DNA of 64,000 nucleotides from Alphaproteobacteria bacterium (GCA_030604885.1 JAUVUZ010000008.1:51514-115513), one strand, 5' to 3'. Positions 46,739 through 56,625 are shown, counted from the first letter of the stretch. Numbers and translations are program-made. Notes: generated by a model not told the origin, from the sequence alone.

Positions 46739-48300
46739 CAGTGGCCTCCGCCGCCGGGCTGGGGCGCGGCCTTGGGCTTGCGCGCCAGCAGCACCACGCC
46801 GATGGCGGCGAGGGAGATCCACGCCATCGCCCAGAACACGTCGAGGAAGCTCATCACCGTCGCCTCGCGCAGCACCATCCGCCCCAGGGTGCGCGCCGCG
46901 GCGGCGGCGGGATCGACGCCGGGGAAGGCGGAAAAGTGCTGCGACAGCCCCTGCAGCGCCGACTGCACCTCGGGCCGCGTCGGGTTCAGCGCCTCGCCCA
47001 CGCGCGCCCAGTGGAACTGGCCGCGGTGGTCGAGCAGGGTGGTGATCCCGGCGAGGCCGAAGGCGCCGCCCAGGTTGCGCATCAGGTTGTAGAGGCCCGA
47101 GGCGTTCTTCACCCGGTCGAGGGGCAGGGTGCCGAGGGCCAGTACGTTGGCGGGAATGATGGTGAACATGTAGCCGACGCCGCGCAGGATCTGCGGCACC
47201 AGGAACTCGTTGAAGTCCCATTCGGCGGTGAGGCCGGTGAGCATGAAGTTGGAGGTGGCGAGGCAGCCGAAGCCGACGCACAGCAGCAGCCTCGGGTCCA
47301 CCTTGCGCGAAATGCCGCCCACCAGCGGCGCCGAGAGGAACTGCGCGGCGCCGGTCACCAGCATCACCCCGCCGATCTGCATCGCGTTCAGCCCGCGCAC
47401 CCGGGCGAGGAACTGCGGCTGAAGATAAACAAGGCCGTAGAGCGCGATCCCGAGAATGAAGCTGAACATGCAGCCGGTGGCGAAGTTGCGGTCGGAGAAC
47501 GCGCGCAGGTCGACGATCGGGTTCTCCACCGTGAGGGTGCGCCAGAAGAAGCCGACCCCGGCGACGGCGGCGACGACGGCGCAGGTGAAGATCGTGCCGT
47601 CGGCGAACCAGTCGTTGCGGGAGCCGTCCTCCAGCACGAAATCGAGGCAGCCGAGGAACGCCGCCATCAGCACCAGGCCGATCACGTCGAGGCGGCGGAT
47701 CAGCTCGAACTGGGGCTTGTCGCCGTGGACGAACGCCCACACCAGCACCGTCACCGCCACGCCGGGCACGATGTTGACGAGGAACAGCCAGTGCCAGGAG
47801 AGGGTTTCGGTGAGCCAGCCGCCGAGGGTGGGGCCGACCGTCGGCGCGAGGGTGGCGACGAGGCCGATCATCACCGTGGTCGAGGCCTGGCGGCTGCGCG
47901 GCATCAGGGTGTAGGCGGCGGCGAACACGGTGGGGATCATCGCGCCGCCGATGAAGCCCTGCAGCACCCGCAGCACGATCATCTGCCCCATGTTCTGGGC
48001 GAAGGCGCAGGCCAGCGAGGCGACGGTGAAGCCCGCCGCCGAGGCGGCGAAGGTGATGCGCATGCCGAGGGCGCGGGAGACGTAGCCCGACAGCGGGATC
48101 ATGATCACCTCGGCGATCAGATAGGCGTTCTGCACCCACACGATCTCGTCGGCGCTGGCGGCGAGTCCGGCCTGGATCTCGCTCAACGAGGCGGCGACGA
48201 TCTGGATGTCGAGGATCGCCATGAACATCCCCACCACCATGGCGAGGAAGCCGATCAGCAGGCGCGGCTCGACGCGCTCCTTGGCCGGTGCGTCGGCCAT
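46738..48300 (-). CDS. DHA2-family MFS drug efflux transporter (EmrB-type)
   Basis: 520 aa with 14 membrane helices. Motif C appears in VATLAPTVGPTLGGWLTETL, the DHA2 start in VGMFMAILDIQIVAASL, and the MFS loop in SGYVSRALGMR. It partners the membrane-fusion protein encoded directly before it and an outer-membrane TolC to expel hydrophobic compounds. The start ATG follows the upstream stop without a gap. Substrate range is unknown. Confidence 0.94.
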   Translation of the reverse strand: MADAPAKERVEPRLLIGFLAMVVGMFMAILDIQIVAASLSEIQAGLAASADEIVWVQNAYLIAEVIMIPLSGYVSRALGMRITFAASAAGFTVASLACAFAQNMGQMIVLRVLQGFIGGAMIPTVFAAAYTLMPRSRQASTTVMIGLVATLAPTVGPTLGGWLTETLSWHWLFLVNIVPGVAVTVLVWAFVHGDKPQFELIRRLDVIGLVLMAAFLGCLDFVLEDGSRNDWFADGTIFTCAVVAAVAGVGFFWRTLTVENPIVDLRAFSDRNFATGCMFSFILGIALYGLVYLQPQFLARVRGLNAMQIGGVMLVTGAAQFLSAPLVGGISRKVDPRLLLCVGFGCLATSNFMLTGLTAEWDFNEFLVPQILRGVGYMFTIIPANVLALGTLPLDRVKNASGLYNLMRNLGGAFGLAGITTLLDHRGQFHWARVGEALNPTRPEVQSALQGLSQHFSAFPGVDPAAAAARTLGRMVLREATVMSFLDVFWAMAWISLAAIGVVLLARKPKAAPQPGGGGH

Positions 48301-49398
48301 TTAGCGGTTGGCCGTCTGCGGCGCCTGGCCGTCCGCCGGGCGGAGGGCGAAGGCGTTGGCGCGGGAGAGGGGGCCTTCGTCGCCGCGGGTGTCGACGCGG
48401 GCCTCCACCGACATGCCGGGGATCAGCAGCGCCTGCCGGGCCGACTGGTCGAGGCGGATCTTCACCGGGATGCGCTGCACGATCTTGGTGAAGTTGCCGG
48501 TGGCGTTCTCCGGCGGCAGCAGGCTGAACATCGCGCCCGAGCCGGGCGACACGCTGTCCACCACGCCGGAGAAGGTGCGGCCCTTGTAGGCGTCCACGGA
48601 AATTTCCACCGGCTGGCCGGAGCGCATGCGCGCCACCTGGGTTTCCTTGAAGTTCGCCACCACGTAGACCTCGGCCACCGGCACCACGCTCATGGTCTGC
48701 TGCCCGGCGGAGAGGAACTGGCCGAGGCGGACGCCGCGGTTGCCGACGATGCCGTCGATGGGCGCGCGGATCACGGTGTCGGCCAAGCGGATGCGTGCGG
48801 CGTCGAGAGCGGCGGTTTGGGACTCCGCCTGGGCCTGCGCCTGGACGCGCTCGGCGGCCTGGAGGGCGAGGCGGCTTTCCTGGGTGGCGAGGGCGGCGGC
48901 GATGCGCTCCACCTCGGCGTTGGCCTTGGCGGCGTCGGCGCGCGCCGACTGCATGCGCTGCTCCGAGGCGAACTGCGCGGCGTTGAGCTTGGCGTATCGG
49001 GCGAGATCGGCGCCCGCGCGCACCCGCTCGGCCTCGGCGGCGTGGAGCTGGGCGCGGGTCTCGGCGATCGCGGTGCGGGTCACGGCGAGGTTGGCCTCGG
49101 CCACCGCCACCGCGGCGCGGGCGGCGTCGAGGGCAGCGGCCTGTTGCCCCACCGCGGCGCGATAGTCGGCGTCGTCGATGCGCAGCAGGATGTCGCCCGC
49201 GTGGACCGGCTGGTTGTCGCCCACCTCGACGGCGGCGACCCGGCCGGAAACCTTGGCGGCGATACCGGCGATGTCGCCGTCCACCGTGGCGTTGTCGGTG
49301 GATTCGATGAAGCGGCCGTGGCTGTACCAGTTCCAGCCGGCGACGGTGGCGCCGCAGCCCGCCAGGGCGGCGACGACGAAAACGATGGACTTGCGCAT
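48301..49398 (-). CDS. HlyD/EmrA-type membrane-fusion protein
   Basis: 365 aa. An N-terminal membrane anchor (IVFVVAALAGCGATVAGWNWY) precedes the lipoyl half-domain (VSGRVAAVEVGDNQPVHAGD), a long alpha-hairpin (about residues 90-210) and the beta-barrel region with RAPIDGIVGNRGVRLGQFLSAGQ. The layout is EmrA/HlyD-like, linking EmrB to TolC through the periplasm. It is the first gene of a three-gene operon (MFP - MFS - TetR) with a palindromic operator upstream. Confidence 0.94.
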   Translation of the reverse strand: MRKSIVFVVAALAGCGATVAGWNWYSHGRFIESTDNATVDGDIAGIAAKVSGRVAAVEVGDNQPVHAGDILLRIDDADYRAAVGQQAAALDAARAAVAVAEANLAVTRTAIAETRAQLHAAEAERVRAGADLARYAKLNAAQFASEQRMQSARADAAKANAEVERIAAALATQESRLALQAAERVQAQAQAESQTAALDAARIRLADTVIRAPIDGIVGNRGVRLGQFLSAGQQTMSVVPVAEVYVVANFKETQVARMRSGQPVEISVDAYKGRTFSGVVDSVSPGSGAMFSLLPPENATGNFTKIVQRIPVKIRLDQSARQALLIPGMSVEARVDTRGDEGPLSRANAFALRPADGQAPQTANR

Positions 49399-49437
49399 CG
49401 GGCTATCCTGTCGGAAACGGGAGCGCGCAGCCTAATC

Positions 49438-49461
49438 TTAATGGACCGCGCGGTCCATTAA
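49438..49461. promoter_or_regulatory. 24-bp perfect palindrome, TetR operator for the efflux operon
   Basis: TTAATGGACCGC (49438-49449) is followed directly by its exact reverse complement (49450-49461). It lies 40 bp upstream of the membrane-fusion gene start, between it and tatA, and so is positioned to block the efflux promoter. The autoregulation model rests on the tetR gene within that operon. It could also influence the divergent tatA promoter. Confidence 0.78.
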
Positions 49462-49567
49462 ATATGCCGCCGCCGGATTGCATGCAAGCGGGTTATCTGG
49501 CATCATCCGTGCGGATCGGATCGGCAGCCGCCGGTTTCCGCCATTCCCGCTGCAAAGAGAGTATTCG

Positions 49568-49765
49568 ATGAGCCTCGGGCCGTTGCAGATTCTGCTGATT
49601 ATCGTCGTCGTCCTGCTGTTGTTCGGCGCGGGCAAGATTCCGCGCCTGATGGGCGACGTCGCCAAGGGGATCAACGCCTTCAAGCGCGGCATGAAGGAAG
49701 GCGCGGACGACGACACCCCGCCCAAGCAGATCGACAAGGACGATTCCAAGTCCGACAAGCCCTGA
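49568..49765 (+). CDS. tatA: Twin-arginine translocase subunit TatA
   Basis: 65 aa. A short N-terminal membrane helix ([23 protein letters not shown]) with the FGAGKIP hinge is followed by an amphipathic helix ([17 protein letters not shown]) and an acidic tail, the full TatA design. Many copies form the transient pore for folded proteins. The ATG at 49568 is chosen because it gives the family N-terminus. tatB follows after 35 bp. Confidence 0.96.
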   Translation: MSLGPLQILLIIVVVLLLFGAGKIPRLMGDVAKGINAFKRGMKEGADDDTPPKQIDKDDSKSDKP

Positions 49766-49800
49766 TCCCGGGCTGTCCAACCGAAGCACGGTAGCGCGCG

Positions 49801-50187
49801 ATGTTTGATATCGGCGGGTGGGAACTGGCCGTGATCGTGGTGATCGCGGTGTTCGTGATCGGACCGAAGGAGTTGCCCGCGACCCTGCGCACCTTCGGTC
49901 GGGTGATGGCGCGGGTGCGCTCGCTCACCACCAGCTTCCGCCTGCATGTGGACGACATGATCCGCGAGGCCGAGCTCGAGGATATCCGCAAGGCCGCCGA
50001 CGCCGCGCGACGCAAGGATTTCGGCCGCATCGTCGAGGACGCGGTGGACCCGGACCGCAGCCTGCGCGGCGCGCTGGACGACGCCGCCGACGCCGCCCGC
50101 CTCGATCCCCGGCCCCTCGAAACCGACGTCGCGCCGCCCGCCGACACGCCCCCCGCCGCAGCGCCCGAGGACAAGCCGAAGCCATGA
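49801..50187 (+). CDS. tatB: Twin-arginine translocase subunit TatB
   Basis: 128 aa. The membrane helix MFDIGGWELAVIVVIAVFVIG with GPKELPATLRTFGR is diagnostic of TatB. An amphipathic helix and a long charged, Pro/Ala-rich tail follow. TatB with TatC forms the receptor for twin-arginine signal peptides. The stop overlaps the tatC start by 4 nt. Confidence 0.96.
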   Translation: MFDIGGWELAVIVVIAVFVIGPKELPATLRTFGRVMARVRSLTTSFRLHVDDMIREAELEDIRKAADAARRKDFGRIVEDAVDPDRSLRGALDDAADAARLDPRPLETDVAPPADTPPAAAPEDKPKP

Positions 50188-51008
50188 GCGAAGAGTCCGA
50201 AGGCCCGGAAGACGACACCCCGATGCCGCTGCTCGACCACCTGATCGAGCTGCGCCGCCGCCTGATCTACGCCGCGCTCGGGTTCGTCGTCGCGTTCGCC
50301 GGATGCTACTGGGTGTCGCTCGACATCTACGACCTCCTGATGCGCCCGCTGGCGCGGGTGATGGCCGAGGTGGGCGGCACCCAGCGGATGATCTACACCG
50401 CCCTCACCGAGGGCTTCTTCACCCAGGTGAAGGTGGCGGCGTTCGGCGCGCTGTTCCTCTCCTTCCCGGTGGTGGCGACGCAGCTCTGGCTGTTCGTGGC
50501 GCCGGGCCTCTACCGCACCGAGAAGCGGGCGTTCCTGCCGTTCCTGGTGGCCAGCCCGATCCTGTTCGCGCTCGGCGCCGCGCTGGTCTACTTCCTCATC
50601 ATCCCGATGGCGTGGAAGTTTCTGCTCGGCTTCCAGACCGGCGCGGGCGAGACCGTGCTGCCGATCCAGCTCGAGGCGCGGGTGGGGGAATACCTCTCCC
50701 TAATCATGACGCTGATCTTCGCCTTCGGCGTCAGCTTCCAGCTGCCGGTGCTGCTGACCCTGCTGGCCCGCGTCGGGCTGGTGGAGAGCGCCCAGCTCGC
50801 CTCCAAGCGACGCTATGCCATCGTCGTGTCGTTCGTCGTCGGCGCGGTGCTGACGCCGCCCGACGTGATCAGCCAGATCGGCCTCGCGGTGCCGCTGATC
50901 CTGCTCTACGAAGGCTCGATCATCGCCTGCCGCCGCATCGAACGCGCCCGCGCCCGTGCCGAGGCGGCGGACGCGGCGACCCAGGCGGAGCCGCCGCCCG
51001 CGCCGTGA
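50184..51008 (+). CDS. tatC: Twin-arginine translocase subunit TatC
   Basis: 274 aa with six membrane helices. The conserved cytoplasmic start [19 protein letters not shown] binds the signal peptide, and the segment [20 protein letters not shown] with [17 protein letters not shown] helices is standard. The C-terminus has an Ala/Pro-rich extension. It recognises twin-arginine signals in the inner membrane. serS follows after 70 bp. Confidence 0.96.
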   Translation: MSEESEGPEDDTPMPLLDHLIELRRRLIYAALGFVVAFAGCYWVSLDIYDLLMRPLARVMAEVGGTQRMIYTALTEGFFTQVKVAAFGALFLSFPVVATQLWLFVAPGLYRTEKRAFLPFLVASPILFALGAALVYFLIIPMAWKFLLGFQTGAGETVLPIQLEARVGEYLSLIMTLIFAFGVSFQLPVLLTLLARVGLVESAQLASKRRYAIVVSFVVGAVLTPPDVISQIGLAVPLILLYEGSIIACRRIERARARAEAADAATQAEPPPAP

Positions 51009-51078
51009 TCGCGGGTGGACGACGCGGCGCGGCGGGGCTATAACCCGAGCGCGACGACTACGAAAAAAGGTATTCCCG

Positions 51079-52359
51079 ATGCTCGACATCCGCCTGATCC
51101 GCGACACCCCCGACCTCCTCGACGCCGCCCTGGCGCGGCGCGGCAAGCCCGCGATGGCCGAGGCGGTGATCGCGCTCGACCGCGAACGCCGCCAGATGCA
51201 GACCGCCTGGCAGGAAATGCAGGCGCGCCGCAACGAGGCGTCGAAGCAGGTGGGCGCGGTGAAGAAGGCGGGCGGCGACGCCCAGGCGCTGATCGACGAG
51301 GTGGCGGCGCTGAAAACCCGCATGGCGGAGCTGGAGGAGGCGGAAAAGGCCAAGGCCGCCGACCTCGACCTGCTGCTGCTCGGCATTCCCAACATTCCCG
51401 CCGACGACGTGCCCGAGGGGCTGGACGAGGACAGCAACGTCGAGCACATGCGCATCGGCCACCCGCGCGCCTTCGACTTCCCGCCGCTGGAGCACGACGC
51501 GATCGGCGAAAACCTCGGCCTGATGTCGTTCGACGACGCGGCGAAGATTTCCGGCGCGCGCTTCGTCGTCCTCAAGGGGCCGCTGGCGCGGTTGGAACGG
51601 GCGCTCGGTCAGTTCATGCTCGACCTCCACACCGGCGAGCACGGCTACGAGGAGGTGTCGCCGCCGGTGCTGGTGCGCGACAACGCGGTACGCGGCACCG
51701 GCCAATTGCCGAAGTTCTCCGAGGACCTGTTCCGCACCGAGAACGGCTTCTGGCTGATCCCCACCGCCGAGGTGCCGCTCACCAACCTCGTCGCCGACGC
51801 GATCCTCGAGGAAAAGGCGCTGCCGAAGCGGTTCACCGCGCTCACCGCGTGCTTCCGCTCCGAGGCGGGCGCGGCGGGCAAGGACACCCGCGGCATGATC
51901 CGCCAGCACCAGTTCTACAAGGTCGAGCTGGTGTCGATCACCACGCCCGAGGCCTCCGACGACGAACAGGTGCGGATGCTCGGCTGCGCCGAGACGGTGC
52001 TGAAGCGGCTGGAGCTGCCGTATCGCGTCGTCGGCCTGTGCGCGGGCGACATGGGCGCCACCGCGCGCCGCACCTTCGACATCGAGGTGTGGCTGCCGGG
52101 GCAGAACCGCTACCGCGAGATTTCGAGCTGCTCCACCTGCGGCGACTATCAGGCGCGGCGCATGGCGGCGCGCTACCGCCCGGCGGGGGAGCCGAAGGGC
52201 ACGCGCTTCGTCCACACCCTCAACGGTTCGGGCGTGGCGGTGGGCCGGGCGCTGGTGGCGGTGCTCGAAAACTATCAGCAGGCCGACGGTTCGGTGGTGA
52301 TTCCCGACGCCCTGCGACCCTATATGGGCGGGATCGAAATTCTGAAGAGGCAGTCATGA
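51079..52359 (+). CDS. serS: Seryl-tRNA synthetase
   Basis: 426 aa class II synthetase. The N-terminal coiled-coil arm (residues ~28-100) binds tRNA-Ser. Motif 2 appears as [19 protein letters not shown] and motif 3 as [18 protein letters not shown]. The length is normal. It also supplies the substrate for selenocysteine synthesis where that exists. Its stop overlaps the surE start (ATGA). Confidence 0.98.
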   Translation: MLDIRLIRDTPDLLDAALARRGKPAMAEAVIALDRERRQMQTAWQEMQARRNEASKQVGAVKKAGGDAQALIDEVAALKTRMAELEEAEKAKAADLDLLLLGIPNIPADDVPEGLDEDSNVEHMRIGHPRAFDFPPLEHDAIGENLGLMSFDDAAKISGARFVVLKGPLARLERALGQFMLDLHTGEHGYEEVSPPVLVRDNAVRGTGQLPKFSEDLFRTENGFWLIPTAEVPLTNLVADAILEEKALPKRFTALTACFRSEAGAAGKDTRGMIRQHQFYKVELVSITTPEASDDEQVRMLGCAETVLKRLELPYRVVGLCAGDMGATARRTFDIEVWLPGQNRYREISSCSTCGDYQARRMAARYRPAGEPKGTRFVHTLNGSGVAVGRALVAVLENYQQADGSVVIPDALRPYMGGIEILKRQS

Positions 52360-53162
52360 GGTTTTCCGGACCGAAACCGATCCCGCTCAAGAACGCGCGC
52401 ATTCTTCTCACCAACGACGACGGCATCCTGTCGCCGGGTCTCAAGGTGCTGGAAAGCGTCGCCCAGGGCCTCGGCGCCGAGGTGTGGGTGGTGGCGCCCG
52501 AAACCGAGCACTCCGGCGCGGGCCATTCGCTCACCCTGCACCAGCCGCTGCGCTGGCGGCAGATCGCCGAGCGGCGCTTCGCGGTGGAGGGCACGCCTAC
52601 CGACTGCGTGCTGCTGGCGATCAACAAGTTCATGGCCGACGCCAAGCCGACTCTGGTGCTCTCGGGCGTCAACCGCGGCGCCAACCTGGGCGACGACGTG
52701 ACCTATTCGGGCACCGTCGCGGGCGCGATGGAGGCGACCCTGCTGGGCGTCCCGGCGATCGCCCTGAGCCAGGTGCTGCGCTCGCAGGAGCCGGTGAAGT
52801 GGCGCACCGCCGAGGTCCACGCGCCGGAGGTGATCCGCGCCCTGTGCGCCCGCGGCTGGCCGGGGGACGTGCTGATCTCGATCAACTTCCCCAACGTCGC
52901 CGCGCCCTCGGTGGCGGGCACGGTGCTGGCGCCCCAGGGGCACCACAAGGTCGGCGACAACCTGGTGGAGCGCATCGACCCGCGCGGCCGCCCCTACATC
53001 TGGATCGGCCAGTTGCACGCCGACACCCAACTGGTGGAGGGCAGCGACATGGAGCGGGCGGAAGCGGGGTGGATCACGGTGACGCCGCTCACCGTCAACC
53101 TCACCCACCACGCCACCCTCGACCACCTGGCGGGCGCCTTCGACGCCGGCTCGGCCGCCTGA
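52356..53162 (+). CDS. surE: 5'-nucleotidase SurE
   Basis: 268 aa. The metal-binding DD pair lies in [15 protein letters not shown]. SurE signatures continue with [27 protein letters not shown] and [20 protein letters not shown]. It removes phosphate from nucleoside monophosphates. It is coupled to serS and is followed by pcm, the widely conserved surE-pcm pair. Confidence 0.97.
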   Translation: MRFSGPKPIPLKNARILLTNDDGILSPGLKVLESVAQGLGAEVWVVAPETEHSGAGHSLTLHQPLRWRQIAERRFAVEGTPTDCVLLAINKFMADAKPTLVLSGVNRGANLGDDVTYSGTVAGAMEATLLGVPAIALSQVLRSQEPVKWRTAEVHAPEVIRALCARGWPGDVLISINFPNVAAPSVAGTVLAPQGHHKVGDNLVERIDPRGRPYIWIGQLHADTQLVEGSDMERAEAGWITVTPLTVNLTHHATLDHLAGAFDAGSAA

Positions 53163-53171
53163 CGGACGCCC

Positions 53172-53813
53172 ATGAACCCGGCGCTGCGCATCCGCTTGCT
53201 GATGGAGCTGAGGCGCTCGGGGATCGCGGACACGCGGGTGCTGGCGGCAATCGAGAAGGTGCCGCGCGACCTGTTCGTGGAAGAGCCGTTCGCCCATCAG
53301 GCGTGGGACAACGCCGCCCTGCCGATCGGCTGCGGGCAGACCATCAGCCAGCCGCTGGTGGTCGGCCTGATGTCCCAGGCCCTCGAAATCGCCGGGCGCT
53401 GCAAGGTGCTCGAAGTCGGCACCGGTTCGGGCTACCAGACCGCGGTGCTGGCGCAACTGTCGCGCCGGGTCTACACCCTGGAGCGCCACAAGCCGCTGCT
53501 CACCCAGGCGGAGGCGCGCTTTCGCCTGCTCCGGCTCACCAACATCGTCGCGATGCACGGCGACGGCATGCGCGGCTGGCCCGCGCAGGCGCCGTTCGAG
53601 CGCATCCTCGTCACCGCCGCGGCGCCCGAGCTGCCGCAGCCGCTGCTCGACCAGCTCGCCATCGGCGGCATTCTGGTGACTCCTCTCGACACCGGCCCGG
53701 ACCGCCAGGACGTGGTGCGGGTGCGCCGCACCGAGGCCGGATATTCCACCGAAACCCTGTTTCCGGTGCGCTTCGTGCCGCTCGTCGCGGGCGTGCCGGA
53801 AGACGCCGGATGA
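53172..53813 (+). CDS. pcm: Protein-L-isoaspartate O-methyltransferase
   Basis: 213 aa. Canonical Pcm motifs are present: AAIEKVPRDLFVEEPF, GCGQTISQPLVVGLMSQAL (the substrate loop missing from the homologue at 30958), and the SAM site VLEVGTGSGYQTAVLAQL. It starts the repair of isoaspartyl residues in aged proteins. It begins 9 nt after surE. Confidence 0.97.
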   Translation: MNPALRIRLLMELRRSGIADTRVLAAIEKVPRDLFVEEPFAHQAWDNAALPIGCGQTISQPLVVGLMSQALEIAGRCKVLEVGTGSGYQTAVLAQLSRRVYTLERHKPLLTQAEARFRLLRLTNIVAMHGDGMRGWPAQAPFERILVTAAAPELPQPLLDQLAIGGILVTPLDTGPDRQDVVRVRRTEAGYSTETLFPVRFVPLVAGVPEDAG

Positions 53814-53858
53814 CCCCGGGCGTTGTCGGCCCGGCCGCGCGCCTGTAGAGTGGCGGAC

Positions 53859-54836
53859 ATGGGAAAGTCCGCCGCAATCTGGGGGTTGGTCGCGCTGTTG
53901 GCGCTTGCGGGGTGCTCGGGGCCGCGCCTCGGCAGTACGGGCGGGCCGCGCATCGCGCCCGGCCAGTACGTGGTGCAGAAGGGGGACACGGTCTACGGCA
54001 TCGCCACCGCCCACGGCGTGCCGATGCGCAGCTTCATCGAAGCCAACCGCCTCGATCCGCCCTACACCCTGTTCGTCGGCCAGGTGCTGACGCTGCCGCC
54101 GCGCCCCACCCACACGGTGCGGCGGGGCGACACCGTCTACCGCATCGCGCAAACCTACAACGTTGACATGAGCGCGCTGGTGCGGGTCAACGGCCTCGCG
54201 CCGCCCTATGTCATTCATGTCGGCCAGGTGCTGCAACTGCCGGGCACCACCGAGCCGCAAGGCACCGCCGTCGCCGCCGCGCCGTCGTCTGCGCCAGCGC
54301 CAGCGCCCGCGCCCTCCGGTTCCGGCGGCGGCGCGTCGTCGGCCCCGGCACCCGCGCAGCCGTCGTCGTCGCCCGCCGCGCCGTCCGCGCCGCCGGAGAC
54401 CCGCGTTGCCGCCGCGCCGCCGCCCAAGGCCGCGGCGATCCCCACGCCGCCCGCGCGCCAGGGGCGGGGCCTCGAATGGCCGGTGCGGGGCAAGGTGGTG
54501 ATCCCCTACGGCGCCACCGCCAAGGGCATGCGCAACGACGGCATCAACATCGCCGCCAAGAGCGGCACCTCGATTCGCGCCGCCGAGGCGGGCGTGGTGG
54601 CCTACGCAGGCAACGAACTCAAGGGCTTCGGCAACATGCTTCTCCTGAAGCATCAAGGCGGGCTGATCACCACCTACGCCCACGCCGACGATATCAAGGT
54701 GCAGCGCGGCGCCACGGTGAAGCGCGGCCAGATCATCGCCTCGGTGGGCCAGACCGGCTCGGTCACCTCGCCGCAGCTCCACTTCGAGGTGCGGGAAGGC
54801 TCCAAGGCGGTCGACCCGATGAAGTACCTCGACTGA
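53859..54836 (+). CDS. nlpD: NlpD-like LysM/M23 lipoprotein (amidase activator type)
   Basis: 325 aa. A lipoprotein signal with lipobox LALAGC (Cys19) is followed by two LysM domains (YVVQKGDTVYGIATAHGVPM and HTVRRGDTVYRIAQTYNVDM), a Pro/Ala-rich linker, and a LytM/M23 domain. The metal ligands are degenerate: the usual H-x-G-x-D is NDGIN, and H-L-H is QLH. As in E. coli NlpD and EnvC, this suggests an activator of cell-wall amidases rather than a protease. Gene order surE-pcm-nlpD matches gammaproteobacteria, but no rpoS follows. Confidence 0.93.
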   Translation: MGKSAAIWGLVALLALAGCSGPRLGSTGGPRIAPGQYVVQKGDTVYGIATAHGVPMRSFIEANRLDPPYTLFVGQVLTLPPRPTHTVRRGDTVYRIAQTYNVDMSALVRVNGLAPPYVIHVGQVLQLPGTTEPQGTAVAAAPSSAPAPAPAPSGSGGGASSAPAPAQPSSSPAAPSAPPETRVAAAPPPKAAAIPTPPARQGRGLEWPVRGKVVIPYGATAKGMRNDGINIAAKSGTSIRAAEAGVVAYAGNELKGFGNMLLLKHQGGLITTYAHADDIKVQRGATVKRGQIIASVGQTGSVTSPQLHFEVREGSKAVDPMKYLD

Positions 54837-54839
54837 CCG

Positions 54840-55502
54840 TCAGAGCGCGTCCGCCAGCCGCTCCAGCGACGGCAGCTCGGTCACCTCGCCGCGCAGACCG
54901 TATTCGTCGGGCTGGCCGGTGCGGTTGATCCACACCGCGCGCAGGCCGAATGCCCGCGCCCCCGCCACGTCCCAGGCGTTGGAACTCTGGAAGCTGATCT
55001 CCCCCGGCTCAGCGTCGAAGGCGTCGAGGGCGAGGCGGTAGACCCGCGCGTCGGGTTTGTAGACCCCGAGCGGCTCCACCGACAGCAGCGGCATGCCGAG
55101 ATCCGCCAGCCCCGCCGATTCCACCGCCGCCGCAAGCATCTCCGGCGTGCCGTTGGAGAGGATGCCGAGGCGCACGCCGGAGGCTTTGAGCGCGTCCAGA
55201 ACGCCGCGCACCTCGGGGAAGGGGGTGAGGCCGCGATAGGCGCCGAGCAGCAGGCTCGCGAGATCGGGCCGGTTGCCGAGGCCGTGGGCCTCGAGGGCGA
55301 AATCCAGCGCCTCCACGGTGCACTCCCAGAAATCCGCGTGGCGGCGCATCAGGCTGCGCACCCAGGTGTATTCGAGCTGCTTGGTGCGCCACATCCGCGA
55401 CACCGCATCCGCCGCCGGCCCCACCGCCGCCGCATGCCGCGCCACCGCCGAGTGGACGTCGAACAGCGTTCCATACGCGTCGAACACGCACGCCTTGACC
55501 AT
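54840..55502 (-). CDS. Haloacid dehalogenase type II (HAD superfamily)
   Basis: 220 aa. The HAD nucleophile motif is CVFDAYGTLFDVHSAV. Type II haloacid dehalogenase residues follow: the Arg in WRTKQLEYTWVRSLM, ILSNGTPEML (Ser-Asn), the Lys in LGVYKPDARVY, and the SSNAWDVAGA loop. This set matches L-2-haloacid dehalogenases. Whether a haloacid or another 2-substituted acid is the natural substrate is unknown. It converges with nlpD, 3 bp between stops. Confidence 0.92.
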   Translation of the reverse strand: MVKACVFDAYGTLFDVHSAVARHAAAVGPAADAVSRMWRTKQLEYTWVRSLMRRHADFWECTVEALDFALEAHGLGNRPDLASLLLGAYRGLTPFPEVRGVLDALKASGVRLGILSNGTPEMLAAAVESAGLADLGMPLLSVEPLGVYKPDARVYRLALDAFDAEPGEISFQSSNAWDVAGARAFGLRAVWINRTGQPDEYGLRGEVTELPSLERLADAL

Positions 55503-55566
55503 CGCCGCCTCCGTTTGCCGTCACGCCCTCGGATATCGCCGTGGCGCGCGCCGGTTCAAGGCGCGG

Positions 55567-56433
55567 TCATTCGAACTTCGGCGGAATGCCGAGGCGGCCG
55601 CAGAGGTCGAGGAAGAATTGCCACGCGACGCGGCCGGAGCGGCCGCCGCGAGAGACCGCCCAGGCGAGGGCCTCGGGCTGGACTTCGGCGAACGGCGTCG
55701 GCACGCCGGTGGCGGCGCAATAGCCGCGCACGATGTCGAGATAGGTGTCCTGGTCCATGTTGTGGAAGCCGATCCACATGCCGAAGCGGTCGGAGAGGGA
55801 GACCTTTTCCTCCACCGCCTCGCCCTGGTGGATGGAGTTGGCGCGCTCGTTCTCGATCATCTGCCGGCTCATCAGGTGGCGGCGGTTGGAGGTGGCGTAG
55901 AACAGCACCGAATCCGGCCGTCCTTCCAGGCCGCCGTCGAGGATCGACTTGAGCGACTTGTAGCTTTCGTCCTGGTTCTCGAACGAGAGATCGTCGCAGA
56001 ACAGCAGGAAGCGCCGCTCGCTTCGCACCAGGTGGCGCATCAGGCGGGGCAGGGAGGGGATGTCCTCGCGCTGGATTTCCACCATCGCCAGCGGCGTGCC
56101 CGAAAGCGCCGCGGCCTCCGCGTGCACCGCCTTCACCAGCGACGACTTGCCGGTGCCGCGCGCGCCCCACAGCAGCGCGTTGTTGGCGGGCAGGCCCCGG
56201 GCGAAGCGCAGGGTGTTGTCGAGCAGGCTGGCCTTCTGCGGCTCGATGCCCTTCAGCAGGCCGAGGGGTAGGCGGTTGACGCGCCGCACCGGCAGCAGCG
56301 CGTCCGGCGCGGTCTGCCAGACGAAGGCGTCGGCGTCGTCGGCGATGGTCACCGGCGGCGCGGGCGGATGGCGCCGGTCGAGCGCGTCGGCGATGCGTTC
56401 GAGGCTCCGCAACACTTGCGCCATGTCGGTCAT
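55567..56433 (-). CDS. DUF815-family AAA ATPase
   Basis: 288 aa. Walker A is LLWGARGTGKSSLVKAVHAE, Walker B FLLFCDDLSFENQDE, and sensor-1 lies in VLFYATSNRRHLMSR. The region FGMWIGFHNMDQDTYLDIV is typical of DUF815. Function is unknown; the gene sits beside yajC-secDF in many alphaproteobacteria, here divergent from yajC. The ATG at 56433 (MTDMAQVLRSLERIADAL) was chosen; a second ATG three codons on is equally possible. Confidence 0.9.
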   Translation of the reverse strand: MTDMAQVLRSLERIADALDRRHPPAPPVTIADDADAFVWQTAPDALLPVRRVNRLPLGLLKGIEPQKASLLDNTLRFARGLPANNALLWGARGTGKSSLVKAVHAEAAALSGTPLAMVEIQREDIPSLPRLMRHLVRSERRFLLFCDDLSFENQDESYKSLKSILDGGLEGRPDSVLFYATSNRRHLMSRQMIENERANSIHQGEAVEEKVSLSDRFGMWIGFHNMDQDTYLDIVRGYCAATGVPTPFAEVQPEALAWAVSRGGRSGRVAWQFFLDLCGRLGIPPKFE

Positions 56434-56625
56434 CGGCTTAGCTCCTCCCTGGCTTTCCGCGCGTGAAGGCCCGAGACAATCACAAATCCGCCATCGGTTA
56501 AACATTGAATCTCGGCCCCCGATGGTTATAGTCCGTCGAATCGCACGCGTCCGAGGGCGCCTGCGCACCAACACCGCTTCCCCGGCCGGAACGCGCCAGG
56601 GGCGCCCGAGAGGAGCTTTGGATAC

